In this document: positions 49,485-59,939 of the stretch, in pieces | Layout of the letters: every line of letters starts with the position of its first letter | Position numbering within the stretch: the stretch's first letter is position 1 | Notes under the pieces: generated by a model | Seen by the model: the letters and a program-made list of their open reading frames with translations, nothing else | What the model was told of the DNA's origin: nothing | Databases searched by the model: none | Made by a program: the position numbers and the translations under genes | Assembly: GCF_026626635.1 (NCBI RefSeq) | Contig: NZ_JAPNKA010000001.1 | Coordinates: 11,330,501 to 11,394,500, forward strand | Direction: 5' to 3' | DNA from: Archangium lansingense | GTDB taxonomy: Bacteria > Myxococcota > Myxococcia > Myxococcales > Myxococcaceae | Length of the DNA stretch: 64,000 bases

Positions 49485-50750
49485 ATGCGTTCGAAGGCAG
49501 GCGGTAGCGTTCTGAGGGCCCTGGCGGTGGGGTTCTGCACGCTGGCGGCTACGGGGTGCGAGCCGTTCGCGGCAGAGCACGAGAGCGGAGAGGTGGACGT
49601 GAGCGCCATCCGGTCGGGGGTCAGCTCCGCGTCCGGAACGGTGGGGGGCAAGGCGGTCTGGGCTCACTTCAGCAACCCGCCCGCGTTCGCAGATCGGGAC
49701 TACACCATCACCGAGGAGCTGAAGCGGCTCGTCAACGCCACGCCTGCGGGCGGAACGATCCGGGGAACCATCCACTCCATCAGCATTGACGGCGTGGCGG
49801 ATGCACTCCTGGCGGCGCAGACCCGGGGCGTAACGGTGCAGGTCGTGCTGGACGGCAAGAACGCGAGCTCCACGGACCCCGCGGTGGCGACCATCAAGAA
49901 GCTCACCCAGCACAAGTTCTGCACCAACTCGAGTGGAGGCGGAGGCTGTATCGGCACGAGTGCCGCCGGCAACATGCACACGAAGATGTTCACGTTCAGC
50001 CAGAGCACGGACCCCAACGGGGTGGCTCGGCCATACGTGGTGTGGTTCGGCTCGTCGAACCTGACCTATGCGAGCGGCCCGGATGCGTTCAACAACACCA
50101 TCACCATCTACGACGCCCAGACGCTGTACGACGGCTTCAATGCCAACTTCTCGGACATGTGGAACCGGAAGCACTACTCCGGCAATGACTATTACGACTC
50201 GGCCAGCGGGCGCGGCTACTACCTGGCCAATCCGGCGGACGGCTACGCGTCTCCCGAGGGGCTGAACCAGACGGACACGATCGTCACCCGGCTGAACGAC
50301 GTCACGCCCGACGCGGAGTGCCGGCTGCGCATCGGCATGGCGTTCGTCACGACGGGCCGTCCAGAGCTCCTCGCACAGGTGAAGCGCTACCGGGCGGGTG
50401 GCTGCGCGGTCTGGATGGTGGTGGGTGGAGACGCCACCGACGGCATCAGCATGCCGCAGTCGGTCTACAACGAGCTGCTCGACGCCGGGGTGAAGATCCG
50501 CAGGAAGGACAAGGTGCACGACAAGTTCTTCCTGGTCTACGGCAAGTACGGCACCAGCTACGCCTACCGGGTCTACACCGGCTCGCAGAACTGGTCGCAG
50601 GACGCGCTCAACGAGAACGAGGAAATGTTCGTCAAGATGGCGCCCGAGACCGGAACGGTGCACCCGCTCTACGACGGGTACTACAACCACTTCAACGACG
50701 CCTATAACAACGGCGTGACGTGCACCAAGAGCAACTACCCCTGCCGGTAG
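49485..50750 (+). CDS. Secreted phospholipase D-like protein with two variant HKD motifs
   Basis: This 421-residue lipoprotein-like secreted protein starts at ATG 49485, with AAGGAG eight bases upstream. The leader ends in LAATGC, a lipobox. Two PLD-type half-sites are seen: NMHTKMFTF followed by WFGSSNLT, and KVHDKFFLVYG followed by YTGSQNWS. Both keep the HxK and GSxN elements but lack the Asp expected four residues after Lys (Ser and Tyr there). Such proteins cleave or transfer phosphodiester bonds; activity here is plausible but uncertain. The mature part has several Cys. It is followed by a hairpin repeat and the convergent HPPD gene. Confidence 0.8.
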   Translation: MRSKAGGSVLRALAVGFCTLAATGCEPFAAEHESGEVDVSAIRSGVSSASGTVGGKAVWAHFSNPPAFADRDYTITEELKRLVNATPAGGTIRGTIHSISIDGVADALLAAQTRGVTVQVVLDGKNASSTDPAVATIKKLTQHKFCTNSSGGGGCIGTSAAGNMHTKMFTFSQSTDPNGVARPYVVWFGSSNLTYASGPDAFNNTITIYDAQTLYDGFNANFSDMWNRKHYSGNDYYDSASGRGYYLANPADGYASPEGLNQTDTIVTRLNDVTPDAECRLRIGMAFVTTGRPELLAQVKRYRAGGCAVWMVVGGDATDGISMPQSVYNELLDAGVKIRRKDKVHDKFFLVYGKYGTSYAYRVYTGSQNWSQDALNENEEMFVKMAPETGTVHPLYDGYYNHFNDAYNNGVTCTKSNYPCR

Positions 50751-50797
50751 CGCTGAAGGTGCACCTCTAGAAACAAGCGCTGACAACACGGCAACAA

Positions 50798-50824
50798 CCC
50801 CTCTCCCGGGGGGAGAGGGAGAGG
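50798..50824 (+). repeat. Palindromic GEG repeat, copy 10 (arms only)
   Basis: It has the arms CCCTCTCCC and GGGAGAGGG without the usual tail. It lies between the convergent PLD-like and HPPD genes, where it could terminate transcription. Confidence 0.7.
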
Positions 50825-50828
50825 AGGC

Positions 50829-51992
<1,164 letters not shown>

Positions 51993-52009
51993 TCGTCGAC
52001 TCCTTCAGT

Positions 52010-52657
52010 TCAAGCCGGCACCGCGTCAGGCTGCCGGTCCGCATGTGCCGCCTGGAAGGCGGGAAGGCTGGCGCACGCCGCTTCAATCCGCGTGAGCAGC
52101 GCGTACGGCTGCAGGTCTACTCCGAATCGCCGGGCTCCGTAGAGCTGAGGAATCAGGAAGATGTCGGCGAACGACACTGCCTCTCCCAGGCAGTACGTCC
52201 CCGCCGTCTCCTGCACGGCTGCCTGGAAGGCCGCCAGGCCCCGGTCTATCCAATACGCGCTCCAGGCCTTCTCGTCTCCCTTCAATTCCCCCTTGATGCG
52301 CTGCAGCACGCCCAGGTTCTGCAGGGGCTGGATTCCCGAGTTCACCATCTCAGACAACATCCGGCAGCGGGCCCGGAGGTAGGGCTCGGCCGGCAGCAGG
52401 GCGGGCGAGGGGTGACGCTCCTCCAGGTACTCGAGGATGGCCATCGACTGGGCCACATGACGCACCTTGCCACCCTCGGTGAACTCCAGCGTGGGCACGG
52501 AGCGCATGGGGTTGATGACGCGGTAGGCCTCGGAGTGCTGCTCGCCTCCGTCCTTCACCAGGTGCACGGGCGCGTACTCGTAGGACAGGCCCTTGAGGTT
52601 GAGACCGATGCGCACGCGCCACGAGGCCGACGAGCGCCAGTAGTTGTAGAGCTTCAC
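52010..52657 (-). CDS. maiA: Maleylacetoacetate isomerase (zeta-class GST)
   Basis: This 215-residue glutathione-dependent enzyme isomerises maleylacetoacetate to fumarylacetoacetate. The zeta-class signature SSASWRVRIGL is at residues 9-19, with the active-site serines, and the C-terminal helical domain includes VSFADIFLIPQLYGARRF. It starts at GTG 52657, which overlaps the stop of the fumarylacetoacetase gene by 4 bp. Homogentisate 1,2-dioxygenase, the step between HPPD and this enzyme, is not in the window and must be elsewhere. Confidence 0.93.
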   Translation of the reverse strand: MKLYNYWRSSASWRVRIGLNLKGLSYEYAPVHLVKDGGEQHSEAYRVINPMRSVPTLEFTEGGKVRHVAQSMAILEYLEERHPSPALLPAEPYLRARCRMLSEMVNSGIQPLQNLGVLQRIKGELKGDEKAWSAYWIDRGLAAFQAAVQETAGTYCLGEAVSFADIFLIPQLYGARRFGVDLQPYALLTRIEAACASLPAFQAAHADRQPDAVPA

Positions 52658-53631
52658 GGCTTCACCACCTTCTGGGAGATACGTCCGAAGAGGCTCTGGC
52701 CTTCCGGGCCAAACATCTCGATGTCGATGATGTCCCCCACCTTCATGAAGGGCGTCTTGGGGCCACCCGACTCAATGGTTTCGATCATCCGGCGCTCGGC
52801 GAGGCAGGAGATGCCGCGCTCGCGGTCCTCGTTGGACACGGTGCCGCTACCGAGGATGGTGCCGGCGGTAAAGGCACGCGTCTTGGCGATGTGCTGGATG
52901 AGCTCGAAGAAGGAGAAGTGCATCTCCGGGCCAGCGTCCGTGTCCCCCACCACCTGACCGTTGAGGGCGGAGCGCAGGCGCAGGTGGACGCGGCCATCCT
53001 TCCAGGCGGGGCCAAGCTCGTCCGGGGTGAGCGCGAAGGGGCTGAAGGCGGTGGAGGGCTTGCCCTGGAAGAAGCCGAAGCCCTTGGCCAGCTCGTTGGG
53101 GATGAGGTTGCGCAGGGTGACGTCGTTGCAGAGCATCACCAGCTTCACGTACTTCTCCGCGTCCTTCGCCTGGGCGCCCAGCGGCACGTCGCCGAGGATG
53201 ACGGCCACCTCGGACTCGAAGTCCATGCCCCAGGCCTCGTCCACCAGGGGGAGGTCCTGCGAGGGCGTGAGGAAGGTGCCCGAGCCGCCCTGGTACACGA
53301 GCGGATCCGTCTTCAGCGTCGGCGGGGGCTCGGCGTTGCGCGCCTTGCGCACGAGGATGACGTGGTTGAGGTAGGCGCTGCCATCCACCCACTCGTAGGC
53401 GCGGGGCAGTGGCGAGAGCAGAGCGCTCACGTCGAGGGGACGGCTCTGCACGCGGCCGGCCTCGAGCTCCTCGGCCAGGGCACGCAACCGGGGCTCCAGC
53501 TCGTCCCACTGGTCGAGCGCGGCCTGGAGCGTGAGGGCTACGTTGGTGGCGAACGCATAGGCCGAGTTGTCACGCTTGACGACGATGAGCCGTCCGTCGC
53601 GGGTTCCGTCGTTGAGGGTCGCGAGCTTCAC
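52654..53631 (-). CDS. Fumarylacetoacetate hydrolase family protein (probable fumarylacetoacetase)
   Basis: This 325-residue enzyme starts at GTG 53631 (VKLATLNDGTRDG), as close homologues usually begin at this sequence; the frame extends 36 bases upstream. It would split fumarylacetoacetate into fumarate and acetoacetate, the last step of tyrosine breakdown. FAH-fold metal-site features include MDFESEVAVILGDV and LGSGTVSNED, with a closing FMKVGDIIDIEMFGPEGQS. Its first-gene position before maleylacetoacetate isomerase and HPPD supports the pathway assignment. Family members also act on other 3-oxo acids. Confidence 0.9.
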   Translation of the reverse strand: MKLATLNDGTRDGRLIVVKRDNSAYAFATNVALTLQAALDQWDELEPRLRALAEELEAGRVQSRPLDVSALLSPLPRAYEWVDGSAYLNHVILVRKARNAEPPPTLKTDPLVYQGGSGTFLTPSQDLPLVDEAWGMDFESEVAVILGDVPLGAQAKDAEKYVKLVMLCNDVTLRNLIPNELAKGFGFFQGKPSTAFSPFALTPDELGPAWKDGRVHLRLRSALNGQVVGDTDAGPEMHFSFFELIQHIAKTRAFTAGTILGSGTVSNEDRERGISCLAERRMIETIESGGPKTPFMKVGDIIDIEMFGPEGQSLFGRISQKVVKP

Positions 53632-53863
53632 GCGTCGGGCTCCAGGTGGCCGGGGGAAAGAGGACAAGACAGGCCGGCGCCTTGGCCCCGCGCTTTCCCG
53701 TGCCGAGGCCAGGGTGTCAAGCGAAGGCTGTCCTGCGCTCGCACCTGGGGTGAAGGTTGGGTAACAGTTTCCCTACCCGGAGTATCGTTTTCTCGACCCG
53801 GGTAGCGGTCCCGGTAAGCTGCCGCGCCAACCTCCTCTCGCCCCCAGGGTAGGTACGGTCCCC

Positions 53864-54445
53864 ATGCCCTCGAACAAGACTGAGCTCGCAGATCGCATCG
53901 CCGTTACCCGGCCCACCGATGCCGTGCGGGGCCTCTTCTTTCGGGTGGTGTTCGAGCTCATCGAGCGCAAGGGAGGCCCGGAGGCACTGCGCCGGGTGCG
54001 CACCGGGGCGCTGGCCAAGGACATCGCGGACCTGCGCACCTACCCCGCTTCCGAGTACCTCACCATGCTCTACAACGCGGCGGACGCGCTGGAGAAGGAG
54101 CTGGGCCGAGAGGATGCGGTCTTCAACGCCTGTGGCAGGGCGTGCGTGCAGACCTTCTCCAAGGGGCCGGGGCAGATCGTCTTCGGCATCCTCGGCAAGG
54201 GGGACCCACAGCGGCTCTTCGCCCAGACGCGGGTGGCCTTCAGCACCGTGGTGACGTACGGCAAGCGCGAGCACAGCCCCGCGGGACCCAATGCGTGCAT
54301 CCTCTCCTACCGCGGCGACATGCAGCCGCCGGCCTACCACGTGGGCATCTTCGAGGGCGCGCTAGAGGCCCTGGGCTTCAAGGGCACCGTGACGGCACGC
54401 CCCCTCAACCTCGAGTCGGTGGACTACGAAATCACCTGGGAGTGA
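53864..54445 (+). CDS. DUF2378 (TIGR02265) family protein, paralogue 4
   Basis: This 193-residue protein starts at ATG 53864. It has the family layout but is more divergent than the other three: RPTDAVRGLFFRVVFELI, LRTYPASEYLTMLYNAADALE, CILSYRGDMQPPAYHVGIFEG and the end NLESVDYEITWE. The function is unknown. It converges on the hotdog-like gene with 3 bp between stops. The 232-bp gap before it (53632-53863) is divergent from the tyrosine operon and likely holds both promoters. Confidence 0.8.
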   Translation: MPSNKTELADRIAVTRPTDAVRGLFFRVVFELIERKGGPEALRRVRTGALAKDIADLRTYPASEYLTMLYNAADALEKELGREDAVFNACGRACVQTFSKGPGQIVFGILGKGDPQRLFAQTRVAFSTVVTYGKREHSPAGPNACILSYRGDMQPPAYHVGIFEGALEALGFKGTVTARPLNLESVDYEITWE

Positions 54446-54448
54446 GGC

Positions 54449-55504
54449 TCACTCCAGGCAGGTGAGCGTCAGCTCCATCACCCCCACCAGGCGCTCACCC
54501 ACCGAGGCCCAGCAGTAGAAGCGGTAGTCACGGCCCTCCGCACTGTGGAGATGGGTGCCAAACGTCACCGACTCGCCGGCGTAGGCCAGGCTGTCGGCGC
54601 GCACCTCGCCCTGAGTCACCAGGTAGCGCGCGGACGGGTTGCCCACCAACTCGCGCAGCAGCGTGCCGGCCAGCCCAGACAGGCCGCTCATCACCACCGC
54701 CACCGGCAGCACCGGGTGCATGGCGAAGTGGCCCTTGCACAGCTCCGCGCTCACCGGGCCCAGCGTGGCCTTCAGGCACTCGCCATCGCGCACGTAGCTA
54801 TGGAGCGGCGGCGGCTGACGGTGAGGGTTCTGCCGCAGGGCGGCGAAGTCCGCGGACGTGTCGCGCGGCCCACGCTCGGCCCGAGGCTCGCGGCGCATCT
54901 CCTGACGAGCACCCTGGAAGAGGCGCAGGAAGGCCGCCGCGGACAGCACGTTGTAGTCCACCTCCAGCGAGAAGAGCGGCTGGCCCCGCGCGTCCGTCAG
55001 CTGCGTCTGCGCGGTCGCGGTGCGCTTCTCCCGGAACTCCGCCCGTGCCGTCCCGTGCAGCAGCTCGGTGGCCCGGGGTAGCGGGCCCTCGTGGAGCCGC
55101 TCCAGCCGCGCACGCCGCGCCAGGTAGTAGTGCTGCCCTTCCTTGGGGTTCACCAGCGACGCCGCACACGAGCCGAGGATGGCCAGGTGCCGTCCCACCT
55201 CCGCGGCGTTGATGGGCGAGGCCTCGCCCTCAGTCTCCTGCTCCACCGGCACTCGCGCCGTCAGCTCCCCATCTCCCACCACCCGCAGCTCACTCAGCGC
55301 GAAGTACGGGTCCCTCACGCAGATGCGCGCGAACAGCTCCTGCCGGCTCAGCTCCTCGTGAAGCTGCGAGCCCTCTGTCACCACGGGCTCCCGGTCACCC
55401 CAAAGGGTGCTCAGAGCCGGAGAGGCCAGGGCGACAATGGCAGAGGATGAGGACCGAGCGGGCCGTGGAGGAACGGCCGCAGGCGACTGCTGAACATGAC
55501 CCAT
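54449..55504 (-). CDS. Putative double-hotdog protein, dehydratase/thioesterase-like
   Basis: I do not recognise a named family for this 351-residue protein. Two halves each look like hotdog folds. The first has INAAEVGRHLAILGSCAASL and repeated strands; the second has GHFAMHPVLPVAVVMSGLSG, which resembles the GHFPGDPVMPG segment of FabA-type dehydratases with the catalytic region. A role on acyl-ACP or acyl-CoA substrates is therefore possible. There is no membrane segment apart from a mildly hydrophobic N-terminus (SSSSAIVALASPALSTL). It stands alone on the minus strand. The 219-bp gap beyond 55504 holds nothing I can identify. Confidence 0.5.
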   Translation of the reverse strand: MGHVQQSPAAVPPRPARSSSSAIVALASPALSTLWGDREPVVTEGSQLHEELSRQELFARICVRDPYFALSELRVVGDGELTARVPVEQETEGEASPINAAEVGRHLAILGSCAASLVNPKEGQHYYLARRARLERLHEGPLPRATELLHGTARAEFREKRTATAQTQLTDARGQPLFSLEVDYNVLSAAAFLRLFQGARQEMRREPRAERGPRDTSADFAALRQNPHRQPPPLHSYVRDGECLKATLGPVSAELCKGHFAMHPVLPVAVVMSGLSGLAGTLLRELVGNPSARYLVTQGEVRADSLAYAGESVTFGTHLHSAEGRDYRFYCWASVGERLVGVMELTLTCLE

Positions 55505-55723
55505 ACATCTTCCCTCGTGCTGGAGACTCTGCGGGGGGACAGGTCTCTTGGGACACCAGGCGGTGTCGGTTTCGACACACGTGGGTGCACCCTACCCCAC
55601 GTTCGTCCGGTCAGGTAGAGAGAAATTTTGCCGTGAGTGCGGAGCGCGTTGTCGTTCGAACAGCAGGTCGGAAAAGCCGCTGGGTTCGCAGAGCTTTCCC
55701 GACCTGCTGCCGCCACTGACGCC

Positions 55724-58114
55724 CTACGGCTGCGTGTCCGGAGCGAGTGGCAGGGAGATGCCGAGGCTCACCCTGACGCCGAAGTTGCACGAAGCGGTGT
55801 TACCGGACGTGTCCTTCGCGGTGCAGGTGACGTTCGTCAGTCCCAGCAGGAAGAGCGCGCCGGAGGGGTGCGAGCAGGTGACGGGCACCGGGCCGCAGTT
55901 GTCGCGAGCGGAGACGGCGTACTGCAAGGAGAGGCCGATGCTGCCGAGGCTCACCCTCGCATCCACCGACAGGGGGCAGGTGATGGTGGGCTTGATGGAG
56001 TCCACCACGGTGACGATGCCCACGCATTGCGCGCTCGCCTCGCCGTCCGAGGCCGTCAACGTGACAGCGTGACTCCCCGGGCCAAAGGACGCCTCCGGAG
56101 ACTGCGAGAGGGAGAGCGGCGCCGGCCCGTTGTCCGGGTCGTAGCTGCCGTTGTCCACGCTGGCGCGGCCCTGACAGGAGGCATCGGCCGGCACGGTGAC
56201 GTCACGGCAGACGGCCACCGGCGGCAGGTTGCCCGCGGGCGGCTCGCACGTGAGGTCCACCGTGGCGGAGGCGGCGTTGTTGTCCTCGCGGCATTCGGTG
56301 TCGCGGCCCGTGCCCGTGCCATCGTCGTCCACCCGGACGAAGAGCTCGGCGTTGCCGGAGACAGAGGAGGCCACGGAGAGCGACACGAGGGTGTCCGCGC
56401 CCACGGGCAGCGGCTCGGCGAGCGTGGCCACGCCGAGCAGCGTGCCACCCGAGGCCGGGGCTCCCGCGAAGAAGGCCACCTTCACGCCCACCGCCACCTC
56501 CGCCTGACCCTGATTGCGCACGCGCGCGCCAAGCCCGAGCGAGCCCTCGCCGTCACACGTGGCGGACACCTCGGACACGGTGAGGTCCGCGGCGGCAAAG
56601 GGGCTGGGGCCCTCGCCGAAGTAGTTGGCGACGTTGGCGTGGAAGGCATTGAGCTTCGGGTTCAGCCAGTGGGCCGCCGGGCGCGTGGGGATGGTGCCGT
56701 CATCGTTGACGTTCGTCACCGAGTAGGCGTGCTGGTTCCAGATGCGCCGCGTGCCAGCCCAGTCCTCCTCGCGGTCATGGAACACGCGCAGGCCGTGGGT
56801 GCCGCCCGGAGACGAGTGGTTGTTGGAGACCACCACGAGCTCCGCGGCGCGGTCCCCATCCACGTCCGCGATGACGGGGCTCTCGTGCGTGGTGGAAGAG
56901 GTGTTGGGAATCTCCCAGCGCAGCGTGCCGGTGGCGGCGTCATAGATGCGCAGCTTCAGCTCGTCGGCGAAGACGACCTCGAGCTTGCCGTCGTCCTCGA
57001 AGTCGAAGGTGGTGGAGCCGGTACGGCCGGAGCTGTAGTCCTGGATGGAGCTGGACCACTTGATGCTGCCATCGGCCTCGAAGACGGTGTACGCCCACTC
57101 ACCGGGCAGGCCGATCTCCAGTTGGCCGTCGCCGTCGAAGTCCGCGATGTTCGGCGAGCCACCATGGCCTCCGGCGGGGACGTCCACGCTCCACAGCAGC
57201 TCGCAGTTGTCGTCGAGCAGGCTCACCTTGCCCTGCCCCGCCACCACGATCTCACCCGCAGCGTCACCATCGAAGTTGGCCACGCCGGCGAAGCCGTGGG
57301 GAATCTCCGTATTGGCGCACTTGAGGCTGCCGTCGGCCCGGTAGATGGCGCGATCGTTGATGACCTCCTGCGTGCCGTCCTGGTCGATGTCGGCGGCGAA
57401 GGAGACGGGGCCCGTGTACAGGGCGCCGCCCATGCCATCGGAGCCCACCCACTTCAGTGCCCCGGTGTGGCTGTAGACGCGGTTGCCGTCGAGGATCTCC
57501 ACGGAGCCGTCGCCCTCCAGGTCCGCCAGAGAGGGGCCGCCCCACTCGTTGTAGTCATACGCGTCCTCGGCTGAGCGGAACTTGAAGGTGCCATCGTTCT
57601 CGAAGCACAGGATGCCGCGGCCGTTCTCGGGAATGCCGCAGAGCTCCACCTTGCCGTCGCCGTCAATGTCACCGGCGGCGAGGCCCGCGGCGGGCTTCAC
57701 CCGGGCCGAGGGGTCCGTTGCGCTCCACAGCTCGCGCCCGTCATCCCCACTCACGGCCCGGAGCACTCCGTCCGCGCTGTAGTTGGCCCCCGCGAAGGTG
57801 CTGAAGACGATGTCCGGGACATGGTCCCCGTTCACGTCCACCACCACGGGCGTCATCATCACCTGATTGTGCTCGGGCATCACCTCGCTGCCCGTCCACG
57901 CCCACTGCAGCTCGGGCTCGAAACCACCTGTGGTGGGAGGCCGCACCTCACAACGCTCCGCGAGGTTGTCCTCGCCCTGCGTCTTCGTGCCCTCCTTCGA
58001 GTCCGTGGTGCCGCAAGCCCCCGCCGTGGACAGCACTCCCAGCGCGATGAACAGCCGTCCACACCTGAACCTCGTTCCACCCACACGGCCCTGGATGCCG
58101 CCTCGCATCTTCAT
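55724..58114 (-). CDS. Surface lipoprotein with FG-GAP/VCBS repeats, CARDB-like and HYR domains
   Basis: This protein of about 796 residues starts at ATG 58114 (MKMRGGIQGRV), supported by GGAGGA eight bases upstream. The leader ends in TAGAC, a lipobox. The first two thirds are FG-GAP repeats with Ca-binding patterns such as DVNGDHVPDIVF, DIDGDGKVEL, DIDQDGTQEV, DFDGDGQLEI and DVDGDRAAELVV, forming a beta-propeller. A CARDB-like adhesion domain (SLGLGARVRNQGQAEVAVGV) and an HYR domain with conserved cysteines (TITCPLSV, DNCGPVPVTC, TNVTCTAKD) follow. It is probably an exposed calcium-binding adhesin. It is divergent from the CotH operon. Confidence 0.88.
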   Translation of the reverse strand: MKMRGGIQGRVGGTRFRCGRLFIALGVLSTAGACGTTDSKEGTKTQGEDNLAERCEVRPPTTGGFEPELQWAWTGSEVMPEHNQVMMTPVVVDVNGDHVPDIVFSTFAGANYSADGVLRAVSGDDGRELWSATDPSARVKPAAGLAAGDIDGDGKVELCGIPENGRGILCFENDGTFKFRSAEDAYDYNEWGGPSLADLEGDGSVEILDGNRVYSHTGALKWVGSDGMGGALYTGPVSFAADIDQDGTQEVINDRAIYRADGSLKCANTEIPHGFAGVANFDGDAAGEIVVAGQGKVSLLDDNCELLWSVDVPAGGHGGSPNIADFDGDGQLEIGLPGEWAYTVFEADGSIKWSSSIQDYSSGRTGSTTFDFEDDGKLEVVFADELKLRIYDAATGTLRWEIPNTSSTTHESPVIADVDGDRAAELVVVSNNHSSPGGTHGLRVFHDREEDWAGTRRIWNQHAYSVTNVNDDGTIPTRPAAHWLNPKLNAFHANVANYFGEGPSPFAAADLTVSEVSATCDGEGSLGLGARVRNQGQAEVAVGVKVAFFAGAPASGGTLLGVATLAEPLPVGADTLVSLSVASSVSGNAELFVRVDDDGTGTGRDTECREDNNAASATVDLTCEPPAGNLPPVAVCRDVTVPADASCQGRASVDNGSYDPDNGPAPLSLSQSPEASFGPGSHAVTLTASDGEASAQCVGIVTVVDSIKPTITCPLSVDARVSLGSIGLSLQYAVSARDNCGPVPVTCSHPSGALFLLGLTNVTCTAKDTSGNTASCNFGVRVSLGISLPLAPDTQP

Positions 58115-58122
58115 GTCGTGGC

Positions 58123-58128
58123 TCCTCC
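58123..58128 (-). promoter_or_regulatory. Ribosome binding site GGAGGA for the FG-GAP lipoprotein
   Basis: It lies eight bases before ATG 58114 and favours it over the farther upstream in-frame start at 58246. Confidence 0.65.
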
Positions 58129-58337
58129 ACTCGAAACTCGAACCCCCATGCCTGGTGGGGGCTCCTGAGTTGGAATTGAGGAGAAAGTCGGGGAGTGGAT
58201 CTTTTCTCTCAACATGAGAGGGCCGCGGACCCGTATTCACATCCAAAATATTTCGTCACAGAGGCGTAAAGAACAGGTCACGCGCCAGCGTCAGGGTGCC
58301 CACTCGAAGCACTACGCCCCCCTTCGAGAGGACCCTT

Positions 58338-59939
58338 ATGAAGAGCAGTCCGCGCCTTGGAGCACTCGCCACGCTCGCCTTGACCTTCGCGACCGCCTGC
58401 GGCGGCATCGAACGGCCCGAGGGCTGGGGCGAAGAGTCGCACGGGAAGGATGCCCCCCCCGCCTATGACGTCGTCTTCGCCCAGGGAAAGGTGAACCGGA
58501 TCGACCTCGTCATCACGCCGGAGGACTGGCAGACGATGCAGGACGACATGACCGCCATGCTGGGTGAGTTTGGCACCGGTGGTGGCATGCCTGGTGGCGG
58601 TGGTGGTGGTGGCGTTCCCGGCGGCGGCGGCCTTCCCCCCGAGCTCACGGAGGCCTGCAAGGAGAAGGCGGAGGGAGAGGCCTGCACCGCCACCATCAAC
58701 GGCACCACCTTCACCAGCACCTGCGCCAAATCGCCGGATGGCGCCCAGCTCCTGTGCCGGCCCCCAGGAGGGCCCGGCGGTGGTGGCGGCGGCGCTCCAG
58801 GCGGCGGCGGTGGCGCTCCAGGGGGTGGCGGTGGCGGGGACATCATCCCCAACACGCCGGTGTACGTGCCCTCCACGGTGCACTTCAACGGCAAGACCTG
58901 GAACTACGTAGGCGTGCGCATGAAGGGCAACTCCTCGCTGTCGCAGACGTGGCGCAGCGGCGTGGGCAAGCTGCCGCTGCGGCTCAACTTCGACGAGTTC
59001 GAGGACGAGCACCCGGAGATCGACGACCAGCGCTTCTACGGCTTCGACAAGCTGTCGCTCGGCAACGGCGCGGCCGACACGTCGCTGATGCGCGACAAGC
59101 TGGCCACGGACATCTTCCGTGAGCTCGGCGTGCCCGCCGGACACACCTCCTTCGTCGCCCTGTACGTGGACCACGGCAATGGGCCCCAATACTTCGGCCT
59201 CTACACGCTCAACGAGGACCCGGATGAGCCGCTGCTCGACAGGAGCTTCGACGGTCACAAGGGAGCGCTCTACGAGGCGGATGGCGTAGGGGCCCGGTGG
59301 CAGGCCTTCGACCAGGAGTCCTTCGACATCCAGTCGAACGAGGAGCAGGGCTGGACGCCGGTGGAGGAGGCCATCGCCGCGCTCAACTCGGACCGCACCG
59401 ACGCGGCGGCCTGGCGTGCGCGCCTGGAGGCGAAGCTGAACGTGGATGGCTTCCTCAAGTGGCTCGCCGTCAACACGGTGCTCCAGAACTGGGACGCCTA
59501 CGGCGCCATGCCGCACAACTACTACCTCTATGCCAACCCGAACGAGGGCGGGCGCCTGCACTGGATTACCTGGGACCACGACCGGGCCATGGGTGACGGC
59601 ATGGGGCGGTCGTCGTCGCTGACGCAGAACACCGTGGATGCGACCTGGCCACTCATCCGCTTCCTGATGGATGACCCCACCTACGCGGAGACCTACAAGC
59701 AGTACGCGCTGGAGGCGGCGCGGGGACCGCTGGCCCCGGACGCGCTGCAGGCCCGCATGCGCGAGGCGCACGAGCTCATCGCCCCATACGTGGTGGGCGA
59801 GAACGCGGAGCAGGCGGGCTACACCTTCATCAGCAACGCCCAGGCCTTCGAGGACTCGCTCAGTGGCACCAACGGCCTGCTGAACTTCGCGGCGAAGCGT
59901 CAGACCGAGGTCGAAGCCGCTTTCGGAACGAGCCCATGA
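58338..59939 (+). CDS. CotH-family (CotH kinase-like) lipoprotein with glycine-rich inserts
   Basis: This protein of about 533 residues starts at ATG 58338 (MKSSPRLGALA), after GAGAGGA. The leader ends in FATAC, a lipobox. The CotH domain is clear: RMKGNSSLSQTWR, KLPLRLNFDEF, GFDKLSLGNGAADTSLMRDKLA, YFGLYTLNED and WDHDRAMGDG. CotH proteins are atypical secreted protein kinases in Bacillus spore coats and occur in cellulose or surface systems elsewhere. Two poly-glycine stretches (near residues 80-95 and 145-165) interrupt the N-terminal part as flexible linkers. It overlaps the VTC gene by 4 bp and leads a five-gene operon. Confidence 0.9.
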   Translation: MKSSPRLGALATLALTFATACGGIERPEGWGEESHGKDAPPAYDVVFAQGKVNRIDLVITPEDWQTMQDDMTAMLGEFGTGGGMPGGGGGGGVPGGGGLPPELTEACKEKAEGEACTATINGTTFTSTCAKSPDGAQLLCRPPGGPGGGGGGAPGGGGGAPGGGGGGDIIPNTPVYVPSTVHFNGKTWNYVGVRMKGNSSLSQTWRSGVGKLPLRLNFDEFEDEHPEIDDQRFYGFDKLSLGNGAADTSLMRDKLATDIFRELGVPAGHTSFVALYVDHGNGPQYFGLYTLNEDPDEPLLDRSFDGHKGALYEADGVGARWQAFDQESFDIQSNEEQGWTPVEEAIAALNSDRTDAAAWRARLEAKLNVDGFLKWLAVNTVLQNWDAYGAMPHNYYLYANPNEGGRLHWITWDHDRAMGDGMGRSSSLTQNTVDATWPLIRFLMDDPTYAETYKQYALEAARGPLAPDALQARMREAHELIAPYVVGENAEQAGYTFISNAQAFEDSLSGTNGLLNFAAKRQTEVEAAFGTSP

